From assembly GCA_003676145.1 (NCBI GenBank), contig NAUB01000028.1:1-64000 (forward strand): DNA of 64,000 bases, given 5' to 3'. Positions 55,764 to 64,000 of the stretch are shown here, piece after piece; the first letter of the stretch is position 1; each line of letters opens with the position of its first letter. The notes under the pieces were generated by a model that was not told where the DNA came from, did not search any database, and saw only the letters and a list, made by a program, of their open reading frames with translations. The stretch comes from a gamma proteobacterium symbiont of Stewartia floridana. Lineage in GTDB: Bacteria; Pseudomonadota; Gammaproteobacteria; Chromatiales; Chromatiaceae. The translations under genes were made by a program, and so were the position numbers.

Positions 55764-56351
55764 TCAGTTTAGCTGTGATGAGTTGATAACTTCTGCATAG
55801 AGTGGGAATATTTCCTCGCAATAGAACTCCTGCTCGAAGCTGCTGCGCCCAGTGGTACAGTCTCTCAAGATTGTGACTGAATAACCTTTATCGAGTGCGG
55901 TACGGGCAGTGGTATCTATACAGATCGATGTGACAGCTCCGGCGAATACAACATCGGTGATATGGTGTGATTGCAATAACTCATTCAACGATGTATTGGA
56001 AAATGCGTTCAGTCCACGTTTACCTGGAACAGTAACGACTCTGTCGCTAAAAGCTCTGATCTCGTCAACCGTCTCACACCCTGTAGTGCCTTGTTTAAAG
56101 GCTTCTATCTCCTTGATAGTCTTTAAGATACCGACTGGCTGGGTGATCTCGGAATAATCAGCGGTGAATACAATCGGGGTATTGATCAGCAGGACTGGGG
56201 ACTCTTTCAGGCGATTTAAAAGATTGACTGTGTTGTTGAGAGCCTGGCCTGCGGCGGTTGAACTTTCGAGTGCTTCATGCAATGCCCCGTCCTTGAGAAA
56301 ATAGTCATTCTGAAATCCAATCAGAATGATGGCGGTTTGATTGAGGTTCAT
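55764..56351 (-). CDS. Isochorismatase-like cysteine hydrolase
   Basis: 195 residues of the isochorismatase fold. The nucleophile Cys is C144 (AGAVTSICIDTTAR) and the catalytic Lys is K111 (GKRGLNAFSNTSL). The usual catalytic Asp in strand one is Gly12 (LIGFQNDY, normally L-x-D-x-Q-N-D). From memory a subfamily shares this IGFQNDYF string, so the change may be functional. It lies 22 bp upstream of the triple-PAS GGDEF-EAL gene on the same strand, so both are probably co-transcribed. Confidence 0.8.
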   Translation of the reverse strand: MNLNQTAIILIGFQNDYFLKDGALHEALESSTAAGQALNNTVNLLNRLKESPVLLINTPIVFTADYSEITQPVGILKTIKEIEAFKQGTTGCETVDEIRAFSDRVVTVPGKRGLNAFSNTSLNELLQSHHITDVVFAGAVTSICIDTTARTALDKGYSVTILRDCTTGRSSFEQEFYCEEIFPLYAEVINSSQLN

Positions 56352-56789
56352 GGGCCCATCGAGTAGATAAGTGGTCTTATTACGCCTATTTTAGCACAGT
56401 AAGGAGGGGTATTTTGTCAAAATGTATTTCGCTTGCAGGTGTGCTCTATGAGGACTTGAGATAGAAAAGGTACCTATGAAATAGACCTATAAGGAAGAGA
56501 TTGAGAGTGGTGCTGCGGCTAAGTCGGTCAGGTCAGGAGAGGAATTAAATTAGTATTCCCTGATCAACGGTGCGATCAATTTTACAAGAGTTTATTTCCA
56601 TATGGATGGGTTAAGCAGATTGGAGAATGACGATGCTGCTCACAGGATTAATCTGTCATCTGACATTGGGCGCAAAATTCTGACAGCGGTACACTATCTG
56701 CGGCTTACATGATGAGTAATCCGGAATTATTGTTGTCAGATTAGGGCAATAGTCAAATATCCCAAATGACGGTGTAGGCTCAGCTTAAT
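56352..56789. other. Intergenic region, nothing recognised
   Basis: 438 bp between the isochorismatase gene and the end of a broken membrane-protein gene. No ORF, RNA or repeat was recognised. Confidence 0.4.
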
Positions 56790-57982
56790 TTATGGACTTC
56801 GAGTTGAATCGAGAATAACAGACCAGTTGTTCTTTTTGTTTTGGGGGAAAATCAATACCTGAATTGGTGATCTGCCATCCCACGCGTCGAGTTGGGATCT
56901 CCAGCTAGGCCACTGTTCATCATAAAACCTGGATGTTTGAAAATAACCAGGTAGATGAAGTAACAGAACCAGAATCGGTAGTACTGGCCAGAATTATTCA
57001 GAGTGATATCTCTTACAGAGAAGAACCAAAGCAGAATATACAGCAATTGTGACGGGAAATGCGTATCGCTCTCCTCCTGTCATGCGAATTGATAGGGTTA
57101 AGGTTACAATCAAATATAAGATTAGCGGAAATAGCACATAGATGAATAGCTCCCTTCTCTCCTTCAGGAAATAGGTTGTCAGTGTTGAAATAAAAACCAA
57201 AAATAAAACAATATCTAAATATTTATTAACACTGATCTGCAGGTGGGTAAAGTCAAAGGTAACGGTTAGTGATTCAACCAATGAATAGAATATATTGGTT
57301 ACATGATCAAGGTTTAATCTGTTATTGTCACCGCTGCTGAGATAATCGATGAAAGCAAGAAGATGGATGAAAAAGGCTATTGTGCCCATGCAGAAAACGA
57401 TCAAGTAACTTCTATCTCTTTCTCTTGAGTATCGTATTAAAAAAAATGGCGCGAATAACAAGCTGGGAATTCCAGTCAAGAATGCCATAGCCAAGTAAAT
57501 CAGATGAATGGTTTGAAGTGACTTGCCATTCAACAGAAAAAAGCTCCTGTGGCTAACCAAAATTGCATATTGATTGTGGTTAGCCAAATCTCAGGGGTCC
57601 CAAGAATAATCAGTGCAATCCCAACTAGAAAGCGTTCCTCAAATGTCGCTAGCAACTTGCTGGGTGTGAGCACAATCAACAGGAATGTGGCAAGTTGTAT
57701 AAATAAGCTAGAGTAGGTTGTTACGTAAGCTGCATACTTTATGGGGAAGAACTCAACCGCTATAAAAGCAATAAAACTATTGAAAAATGAGTAGTATCCG
57801 AGATTGAATGAGAACAATGCGCTAACTGGTTCCTCTGCTAAAGCGCGTGATAAGTAAATTCTACCTTCTTCAGCCCAGATCCTTGGTTCCAGAAGAAAAA
57901 GAGGTTCGCGTATAAATATTAAACAAGCTGCTAACGATAACAGGATTATTAAAATGTTTTTCTTGACAAAGAGAGTGTCCAT
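56790..57982 (-). pseudogene. Broken polytopic membrane protein gene (GT-like), frameshift plus internal stop
   Basis: Three colinear pieces read as one membrane protein of about 400 residues. Piece one (from ATG 57982) ends FWLATGAFFC. A run of six A on the plus strand (57537-57542) is one short; a seventh restores ATGAFFLLNGKSLQT and joins piece two, which runs to a TAA at 56994-56996. The same frame continues past this stop for 66 codons, including FWPVLPILVLLL and a hydrophilic end YDEQWPSWRSQLDAWDG, before TAA at 56790-56792. It resembles GtrII-type membrane transferases in layout. It is upstream of the acyltransferase pair on the same strand. Confidence 0.72.
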
Positions 57983-58155
57983 CAAATGCAATCCCTGCGT
58001 TTATAAGGCTACATGAATCCGTTTCTGATACGTGTGAGTGGATTGGCAATACAGTGCCAATCCAAACGACTGTTTGCTGTGTGGAAATCCTTTAAATTAA
58101 ACTCATACTGTAATTTTCATCGATCGATCAATGCATACTAGGCATTTATATGCCT

Positions 58156-59334
58156 TTAATTGGTATTGTTCTCTATGGAATTAAGTATCTCTTTTTTGAG
58201 TTCAGGGTTATTTTCTCTCCACTCCTGGAGTAGTGATTTCTGTCGCTCGAAATCCATATCCAAATCGATCTCTTTTAAATTGGCGACCAGTTGTGTTCTT
58301 TCAAAATCTTCGTCAAATATGTTAGAGAGAAGAATGTTACCAAATGCCAGATTATAGTGTGATGATTCGTACCAATAGGTTCGTTCCTCAATATCTGAGT
58401 AGCTCAATGGCTCCAATGTGAAGGCGTTCAACCTTAGAAAATCGTACCCTTCGAATAGATATTGATTCTCTTCAGCGATATTTTTCAGCTTCTCCTGGAT
58501 CAGCTTCTTAGGGTAGTGTATATAGCTGGAGAGTCCGTCAAAGTATGCATATATTTCCCAGTATCTCGCATTTACCGGATTCAAAAAGAAGCTGACTTTG
58601 ATATTGTTTTCAATAGTTGAATTGATGATAAAATCCAAATTAGAGGTTTTGCACTGCTTTTTATAATCTGCATAACTTGTGGCTTTAATGCTGTTTGTTC
58701 TATTGACTCTTTGAAATATATTTCTGGATTCTCTCTCAATTAATGCATTACCTGGGCCTTTCCTCAGGTAGTTGTATTCATTGAATTTGACTGCTCGCCC
58801 ATCACTGGACATGTAATTGTCTTTTGGCTTCCTTATGTTTCTGTACGAAGTATAACTGGCGTCAAGGCTTAGATAGAAGAGTACTTTATTTACCAATGTC
58901 CTTATCTGAGGGTTGTCATCAGAGATCAAGACCCGATCATCGAGACTGTTGCTTATTGATCGAATGGTCAGTGGATCGCAGAATGAATCCAGGGTGATGA
59001 TCAACTCCTCAATAGCGATCTCAGCCTTCAAAATATGCTCGTAAAGAGCGCGTATCTGGGCAATGCCGATTCCGGGAAACGACAGATTGTAGGTGCTGTT
59101 CTTTCCGGTATGTTCGGGGGAGAATGAGTAATAGTTGCGTGAATTACCGATAATTACTGTGGAGGGATCTTTGTCAATTACATCATACGGTTTGAAAATT
59201 TTGACTGCCTTGCTGTCAATGTGTTTTAACTTGCCATTAAACCCATACGGGTCGAAATAGTAATTGACGATCAACTGAACACAAAATATCAGGAACGCAA
59301 AAATAAAAAATGTGCTGATAAACTTTTTGTACAT
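58156..59334 (-). CDS. SGNH/AlgX-like accessory protein of an O-acyltransferase system
   Basis: 392 residues with one N-terminal helix (5-25) and a periplasmic domain. VIIGNSRNYYSFSPEH near 60-75 looks like the GxSR block of SGNH-like accessory proteins, and ITLDSFCDP near 113 follows. The late WYESSHYNLAFGN near 322-334 may supply the Asp/His-type catalytic region, with the His in SSHYN. It begins one base after the MBOAT stop, and such pairs acetylate exported polysaccharides. I do not know the polymer. Confidence 0.72.
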   Translation of the reverse strand: MYKKFISTFFIFAFLIFCVQLIVNYYFDPYGFNGKLKHIDSKAVKIFKPYDVIDKDPSTVIIGNSRNYYSFSPEHTGKNSTYNLSFPGIGIAQIRALYEHILKAEIAIEELIITLDSFCDPLTIRSISNSLDDRVLISDDNPQIRTLVNKVLFYLSLDASYTSYRNIRKPKDNYMSSDGRAVKFNEYNYLRKGPGNALIERESRNIFQRVNRTNSIKATSYADYKKQCKTSNLDFIINSTIENNIKVSFFLNPVNARYWEIYAYFDGLSSYIHYPKKLIQEKLKNIAEENQYLFEGYDFLRLNAFTLEPLSYSDIEERTYWYESSHYNLAFGNILLSNIFDEDFERTQLVANLKEIDLDMDFERQKSLLQEWRENNPELKKEILNSIENNTN

Positions 59335-59335
59335 G

Positions 59336-60874
59336 TTAAAAGTTGAAATATAAAAATTCAGACACTCTCATCAGGCTGGAAATACCCAGGATGAAAAGGA
59401 CTGAAACGTACAAAGAGAATGTATAAACATAATAAGCCGGAATTTTGTGCTCGAGTGTCTCTTCCACCTTTCGGATGATTTCAATGGAGTTTGGTGCCAG
59501 AAAGCTGATCATGGCTAAAGCGGTAATCCAAAGCAGACTGCCTTCCAGCTCTGCAAAGTAGTGGGGGAATATCCCTTCGAAGGTGAAATAGCCACCGGCA
59601 CCGAGTGTGGATACCAGTTCCGGGTAGTTTTCAAGGGACTTCAGCAGGGAGATGCCATTGCCCCCAACCATCGTATAGAGCATGCTGTTGGCGCCTTCAA
59701 GATTAATTGCGCGAAAATAGACCCAGCCCACGACAACGGCGAGAAAGGTTATTAATCCGGCAGCCAGTGTTTCGGCTTTGGAGTAGTGGTTACCCCATTT
59801 CAGAACGGACGATCTGAACTTACGCCAGGCGTGGTTTACCATCAGGTAGAAACCGTGCAGCATCCCCCAGAAAACAAAGGTCCAGCCAGCGCCGTGCCAG
59901 ATACCACCTAACAGCATGGTGATGAACAGATTGGCGTAGCGCCTGACAAGCCCCATCTTGTTCCCGCCAAGTGTGAAATAGAGATAGTCTCTGAGAAATC
60001 TCGATAAGGTGATGTGCCATCTTCGCCAAAAATCGATGATTGACGTCGCTTTATAGGGTGAGTTGAAGTTGATCGGTAGCTTGATACCAAACATATAGGC
60101 CAGCCCAATCGCCATATCCGAGTATCCGGAAAAATCGAAATAGAGCTGAAATGTGTAGGCCAGGGCGCCGACCCAGGCTTCAAAGAAAGAGAGTGGCTCG
60201 CCGTTTTCAGCCGCACTGAAGATCAGGTTGGCGTAGACGGCGACGTTGTCTGCAAGTACGACTTTCTTGAATAGGCCGATAGAAAAGATTGTTAGTCCAA
60301 GCGCCAGATAGTGATTGTTGATCTTGTAGATCGAGTCCTGATCGAACTGGGGCAACATCTCCTTGTGATGAACAATCGGCCCGGCGATCAATTGAGGGAA
60401 AAAAGTCACGAACAAACAGTATTTGAGGAAATTGTATTCGTTGGTCTCTTTTCTGTAGGCGTCAACCAGATAGGCGATCTGCTGAAAGGTGAAGAAAGAG
60501 ATCGCCAGCGGCAGGACAATTCTTTCTATATTGAACTCAGTGCCAGCGACGATATTGATCTGGTCGACAAGAAAGTTTGTGTATTTGAAATAGCCGAGTA
60601 AGGATAAGTTGACTGCTACGCCTATGATAAGAAGCGTTTTTTTATAGATACCGTTGCTGTCGCTGCTCAACATGATCCCAAAGGAATAGTTGAAGAGCAT
60701 GGAGAAGAGAATCAGTCCAAGATAGGCCGGATCCCACCAGCCGTAGAAAAACAGGGAGCAGAGAATAAGCCAGGAGATTGCTACTCTATGATGATTTCTT
60801 TTGCCAATAAAAAAAAATACGAAGAAGGTTATTGGTAGAAATAAAAAAATAAATTCAAATGAGTTGAATAGCAT
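59336..60874 (-). CDS. MBOAT family membrane O-acyltransferase (AlgI/PatA-like)
   Basis: 512 residues with ten or more helices. RRWHITLSRFLRDYLYF near 280-296 and the catalytic-His motif GGIWHGAGWTFVFWGMLHG near 319-337 are diagnostic of AlgI-type MBOAT proteins. QLYFDFSGYSDMAIG near 243 is also conserved. It transfers acetyl groups from a cytoplasmic donor across the membrane to an SGNH partner, here the next gene. Other alginate genes are absent, so the target is probably another exopolysaccharide. Confidence 0.92.
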   Translation of the reverse strand: MLFNSFEFIFLFLPITFFVFFFIGKRNHHRVAISWLILCSLFFYGWWDPAYLGLILFSMLFNYSFGIMLSSDSNGIYKKTLLIIGVAVNLSLLGYFKYTNFLVDQINIVAGTEFNIERIVLPLAISFFTFQQIAYLVDAYRKETNEYNFLKYCLFVTFFPQLIAGPIVHHKEMLPQFDQDSIYKINNHYLALGLTIFSIGLFKKVVLADNVAVYANLIFSAAENGEPLSFFEAWVGALAYTFQLYFDFSGYSDMAIGLAYMFGIKLPINFNSPYKATSIIDFWRRWHITLSRFLRDYLYFTLGGNKMGLVRRYANLFITMLLGGIWHGAGWTFVFWGMLHGFYLMVNHAWRKFRSSVLKWGNHYSKAETLAAGLITFLAVVVGWVYFRAINLEGANSMLYTMVGGNGISLLKSLENYPELVSTLGAGGYFTFEGIFPHYFAELEGSLLWITALAMISFLAPNSIEIIRKVEETLEHKIPAYYVYTFSLYVSVLFILGISSLMRVSEFLYFNF

Positions 60875-61529
60875 TTATACGAATATCCTGCAGGCGCGTG
60901 CCCTCATCTCCTGAATTGATGCTGATTTATTGTGATTTACGGCTGGCTTGAGACTGCAATACTACTATATATGGTAAACTAAAAGAAAGGGTCTTAGTTG
61001 TTGAATAATCGGTAATATTTAACAAAAAGTATCCTTTCTGAATGGGTATTCTATGAGATTGATGGGAAGCAAACTCCCTATTGAAAATTTTTCGCCATGG
61101 GTCTAAATGGGCAACCATAAGCATGTCGATCGAACGCGCGGGAGCGTGGCGGAAACCGGTGGAGTACAACGCAAAATACAGGAAAAAATGAGCCCAATAA
61201 CCCACACCAGCACAGCTTGTAGTCACTCATATCCTGGATCAGACGGAAACTCTTTGATCTTCAACGCACTGTTCTGCTGCAAAACTGTACATCTTCACTT
61301 CTATATGAAGAGAGAATCATCCATTACGTAATCACATCGAATCGGTCCATTCCGTGCGCTTGACGTCCCTAACTGGCAGTCTTAGTTCAATAATGTTTGC
61401 CTGATAGAGCCATTCCGGTAGAGTAGTTGACGCATCAAGTTCAAATGAGCTGCCATCGGCTAATCCGGGTTTATGGCGGAGATCGCGGCAGATGGTCAAT
61501 AACAAAAGCCAGAATATTGAGAAAGATCC
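60875..61529. other. Intergenic region, nothing recognised
   Basis: 655 bp between divergent genes. Short frames on both strands lack ribosome sites and family resemblance. No repeat or RNA gene was seen. Confidence 0.4.
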
Positions 61530-62192
61530 ATGGGACAAGAGATTGAGCTGACGACTGAACAGGGTGAGCGATTCCAGGCTTATCTAAGCGGCAACGATGA
61601 GTGCAGGGGCGGAATCCTGATCCTGCATGAGTGGTGGGGAGTGAAGCCCCATAACCGCCAGTGGGCAGATCAATTTGCGGATGCCGGTTATCAATCGTTG
61701 GTGGTCGATCTGTATGACGGACGTGTGACAGACGATCCTGAGCAGGCTGCCCTGTGGATGCGGGAGATCGACCAGCAAGCGGCGGATCGTAAACTGATTG
61801 CTGCCATTGAATACCTCGCTCGGGATGATCGTAAAATTGCTGTCTACGGCTGCTCCTTTGGCGGTAAACAGGCTATGCAGGCCAGTCTGCTGAAACCGGA
61901 GTTGGTGGATGCCACCGTTACAGCCTATTGCCGGATGGAGACAGACCCCTCCAAGCTGGCTCATTTACAGGGTCCTGTATTGGCAATCTATGCAGAGCAG
62001 GAGCGAAATTGGCCAGATAAACAGCATGACTTTGAGCAGGCGATGCGTGAGGCCGGCAAACATACCGAATCTGTGAGTTATGATGCGGCCCACGGTTTCA
62101 CCAATCCAACCAGCCCCCGCTATGATGAAGCCGCAGATAAAGCGGCCTGGCAGGTTGTTATCGATTTTCTCCAGCAGGAGATAGCTGGATAG
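61530..62192 (+). CDS. Dienelactone hydrolase family protein
   Basis: 220 residues of the alpha/beta-hydrolase DLH family. HEWWGV near 33-38 has the conserved Glu, the nucleophile elbow GCSFGG at 107-112 puts Ser109 where classical dienelactone hydrolases have Cys, and AHGF near 192 supplies the His. No signal peptide, so cytoplasmic. Many bacterial DLH relatives hydrolyse unknown esters; no catabolic cluster is adjacent. Confidence 0.88.
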   Translation: MGQEIELTTEQGERFQAYLSGNDECRGGILILHEWWGVKPHNRQWADQFADAGYQSLVVDLYDGRVTDDPEQAALWMREIDQQAADRKLIAAIEYLARDDRKIAVYGCSFGGKQAMQASLLKPELVDATVTAYCRMETDPSKLAHLQGPVLAIYAEQERNWPDKQHDFEQAMREAGKHTESVSYDAAHGFTNPTSPRYDEAADKAAWQVVIDFLQQEIAG

Positions 62193-62415
62193 TGTTTCTT
62201 CAAATTTAAGCGAAGATTTCCAAGATTGATTGTGCCTGAGAATAATAGATAGAGAATATGGGACAACAATCAATAGGCGAAATAAAATCCTAAGCCGGGT
62301 GGCTATAAGAAGAAAAAGCCGACTTTTTGAGAAAATGTAAAAAATCCACCAAGGTCACAGATTGTTCTTGAGTAAGTGGTAAATTAATCCCAATTACCAC
62401 TCGAAGGTGAACTTG

Positions 62416-64000
62416 ATGAAACCGATCTCAACCTTGCTATCCCCTATAGCGCTGGCACTATGGCTGACATTTGCACTGATCTCCTGCGGTGGCGGTGGCA
62501 GCAGCGACAGCAGCGCCACATCAGACGATACGAACTCCAGCACGACCCAAAGCACCGGTACGGTTGGCATTTTGCTGACGGACAAACCGGCAGACCCGGA
62601 CATTTTCCTTTCCATCAATGCAACCATTGAGCAGGTCGAGCTGCTTGGGCCTGATGGGGAGGAGTCGGTCGTGCTCTATGCCGATGCACCACAGACGGTT
62701 GATCTGCTGAGATTGAGAAACGAATCCATTCCGTTCACCTTTCGGGATGATGTGCCAGTAGGCCGTTACTGCAAGATACGTTTGACACTCAGCGATCTAG
62801 AGCTGGTGCTGGTCGATGATACTCCGGATGATCTGACGGACAATGAAACCTACCATCCCAATCTGCCGGGTAACGGTAATCTGGATCTCCTTGTACGTGG
62901 TTGTTTTACGGTTGATGAAGGCAATGTGATCACTGTGCAGGTTGACATGGATGCCGGGAATTCAATCCATATTGTGGAGAACAATCGTGGATATAACTTC
63001 AGACCGGTTGTCTTCGTCGATGTGCTCGAAGAGGGTTTTGAGAGCAAACTGGTACGCTTGCGTGGTGAGATCGGAGAGGTCATGCCGGAAGAGAATGCAC
63101 TGCTGCTCTGCGATGCTCTACCAGTACAAGAGTCGAACAACATGGAGTGTGTTGAGGTGCGTTTGGGAGATGACAGCGCCTTTTTCGATAACCTGAACTA
63201 TACCGGAACACCCAGACCGCTTTCGGAGCTCCTGGTTGAAACCATGGTGGGTCAACAGATCACGGTAATCGGAAAGCCGGACCACCATGTGGCGTCGTCA
63301 ACCTCTGTGCGTATTCCTCCGGGGCACTTGCCATCTCCAGGCGAATGTCGGCTGTGGGAGGAGGGTGTGCCTCCAGGTCGGCAGTCGGCTCCTGGAGATT
63401 GCGAGGAGCTGGAGGATGATGTGACCGATGATACTGTGCTGGTTGATCATGAAGGGGTTGTGGGCGAGCGATATCATCCGCTCATGGAAGTGGATGCGCT
63501 GGTTGTTGAGCTGGGCGAGTTCCTTCAGTTGGAGGGGAGTGTAAACCGGGATTCCGATACCTCAGGATTTGCCATGACGGTTTCTGTGGGCGATGTATTT
63601 GTCGCCGATACCCTGCTTGAAGTTGTCCATCAAATGGGGGAATCAGGGGTTAACGGTACCCGGGTGGTCTCCAAATCGGGTGACCTGCTGACCCCGCTCG
63701 ATATCCTGGTGCCTCGTCAGGTACAGGTCGATGGTGTTGTGGATTCATCCGCAGCAGTAGAGACGCTTAATGCAGCGCTGGTCATCATCGATACGGAGTC
63801 CGATGATGAGGGTTCCGACGAGAGCGGTCAGATCACGGGTAGTGTCGTTTCGGCAGGTACCAATGGTTTTGTGCTTGCACCCACGACAGATACGGTATGT
63901 GGCGTGACAACCACCGACCTGCAGGTCACCCTTGCAGAGGATGTTTCAATTATCACGGTTGTGATTACCGATAGCGTCAGTGAGATTACCCAGGGTGGCA
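62416..64000 (+). CDS. DUF4382-like lipoprotein, truncated by window end
   Basis: Open for 528 codons to the window edge. A lipoprotein signal ends in LISCGGGG. A Ser/Thr-rich linker follows, then a DUF4382-like domain (VGILLTDKPADPD near 52-64, then VGRYCKIRLTL near 115). Later come VRIPPGHLPSPGECRLW and PPGRQSAPGDC, a proline-rich motif found in other exported proteins as I recall, and several beta-rich repeats of DUF5666-like look (LVELGEFLQLEGSV, QITGSVVSAGTNGF). Probably an exposed outer-membrane lipoprotein; function unknown. The ATG has GAAGGTG about eight bases upstream. Confidence 0.75.
   Translation, partial: MKPISTLLSPIALALWLTFALISCGGGGSSDSSATSDDTNSSTTQSTGTVGILLTDKPADPDIFLSINATIEQVELLGPDGEESVVLYADAPQTVDLLRLRNESIPFTFRDDVPVGRYCKIRLTLSDLELVLVDDTPDDLTDNETYHPNLPGNGNLDLLVRGCFTVDEGNVITVQVDMDAGNSIHIVENNRGYNFRPVVFVDVLEEGFESKLVRLRGEIGEVMPEENALLLCDALPVQESNNMECVEVRLGDDSAFFDNLNYTGTPRPLSELLVETMVGQQITVIGKPDHHVASSTSVRIPPGHLPSPGECRLWEEGVPPGRQSAPGDCEELEDDVTDDTVLVDHEGVVGERYHPLMEVDALVVELGEFLQLEGSVNRDSDTSGFAMTVSVGDVFVADTLLEVVHQMGESGVNGTRVVSKSGDLLTPLDILVPRQVQVDGVVDSSAAVETLNAALVIIDTESDDEGSDESGQITGSVVSAGTNGFVLAPTTDTVCGVTTTDLQVTLAEDVSIITVVITDSVSEITQGG

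Overview
The window looks like chromosomal DNA of a sulfur-oxidising gammaproteobacterium. The clearest physiological marker is a complete soeABC set (6018-10779) for cytoplasmic sulfite oxidation into the quinone pool. c-type cytochromes, a haem-binding chemoreceptor and gammaproteobacterial gene groupings (lpxH-ppiB, cysS, folD, tsaB, Slp lipoproteins) fit this. A Chromatiales-like or Thiodiazotropha/Sedimenticola-like source is a guess from gene content only.

Layout. 1-5331: a dispersed repeat, then an operon like the decaprenyl-phosphoryl-arabinose pathway (UbiA/HAD fusion, DprE1-like, DprE2-like), converging on a polytopic membrane protein. 6018-11643: soeABC and an exported hydrolase. 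11778-17685: an RNA-binding-like protein, an RND efflux pair and tsaB. 17686-24224: two Slp lipoproteins, an unusual MotA/ExbD-type ion-channel pair with a long coiled coil, glycerate 2-kinase, a DUF455 protein, and two families of short inverted-repeat elements. 24253-32498: housekeeping genes (lpxH, ppiB, ppiA, cysS, folD), two cytochromes, a haem-motif chemoreceptor, and a RAYT transposase framed by inverted copies of its REP palindromes.

32612-33329 is a tRNA operon (Pro-Arg-His-Lys). Its tRNA-Arg(TCT) is interrupted in the anticodon by a 225-nt group I intron. Downstream, the tRNA-Lys 3' end is duplicated and IS91-type transposase debris is present, around a B12-binding MerR (CarH-like) regulator with a divergent small ORF and paired operator-like palindromes.

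35632-62192 is more AT-rich and accessory. It holds nnrU, a PDZ protein, an aminotransferase with a decayed partial copy, three full-length GGDEF-EAL proteins with different sensors (dual solute-binding plus CZB; HAMP-PAS with an orphan substrate-binding protein; triple PAS), a receiver-hemerythrin protein, a GH13_18 phosphorylase with a sucrose-phosphatase-like HAD enzyme, an MBOAT/SGNH acetylation pair and a twice-broken membrane-protein gene. A DUF4382-like lipoprotein gene runs off the right edge.

No CRISPR array, rRNA, integrase or prophage was seen. The strongest finding is the tRNA-Arg intron. The ion-motor pair, the CarH-like locus and the receiver-hemerythrin protein are the best protein-level leads.
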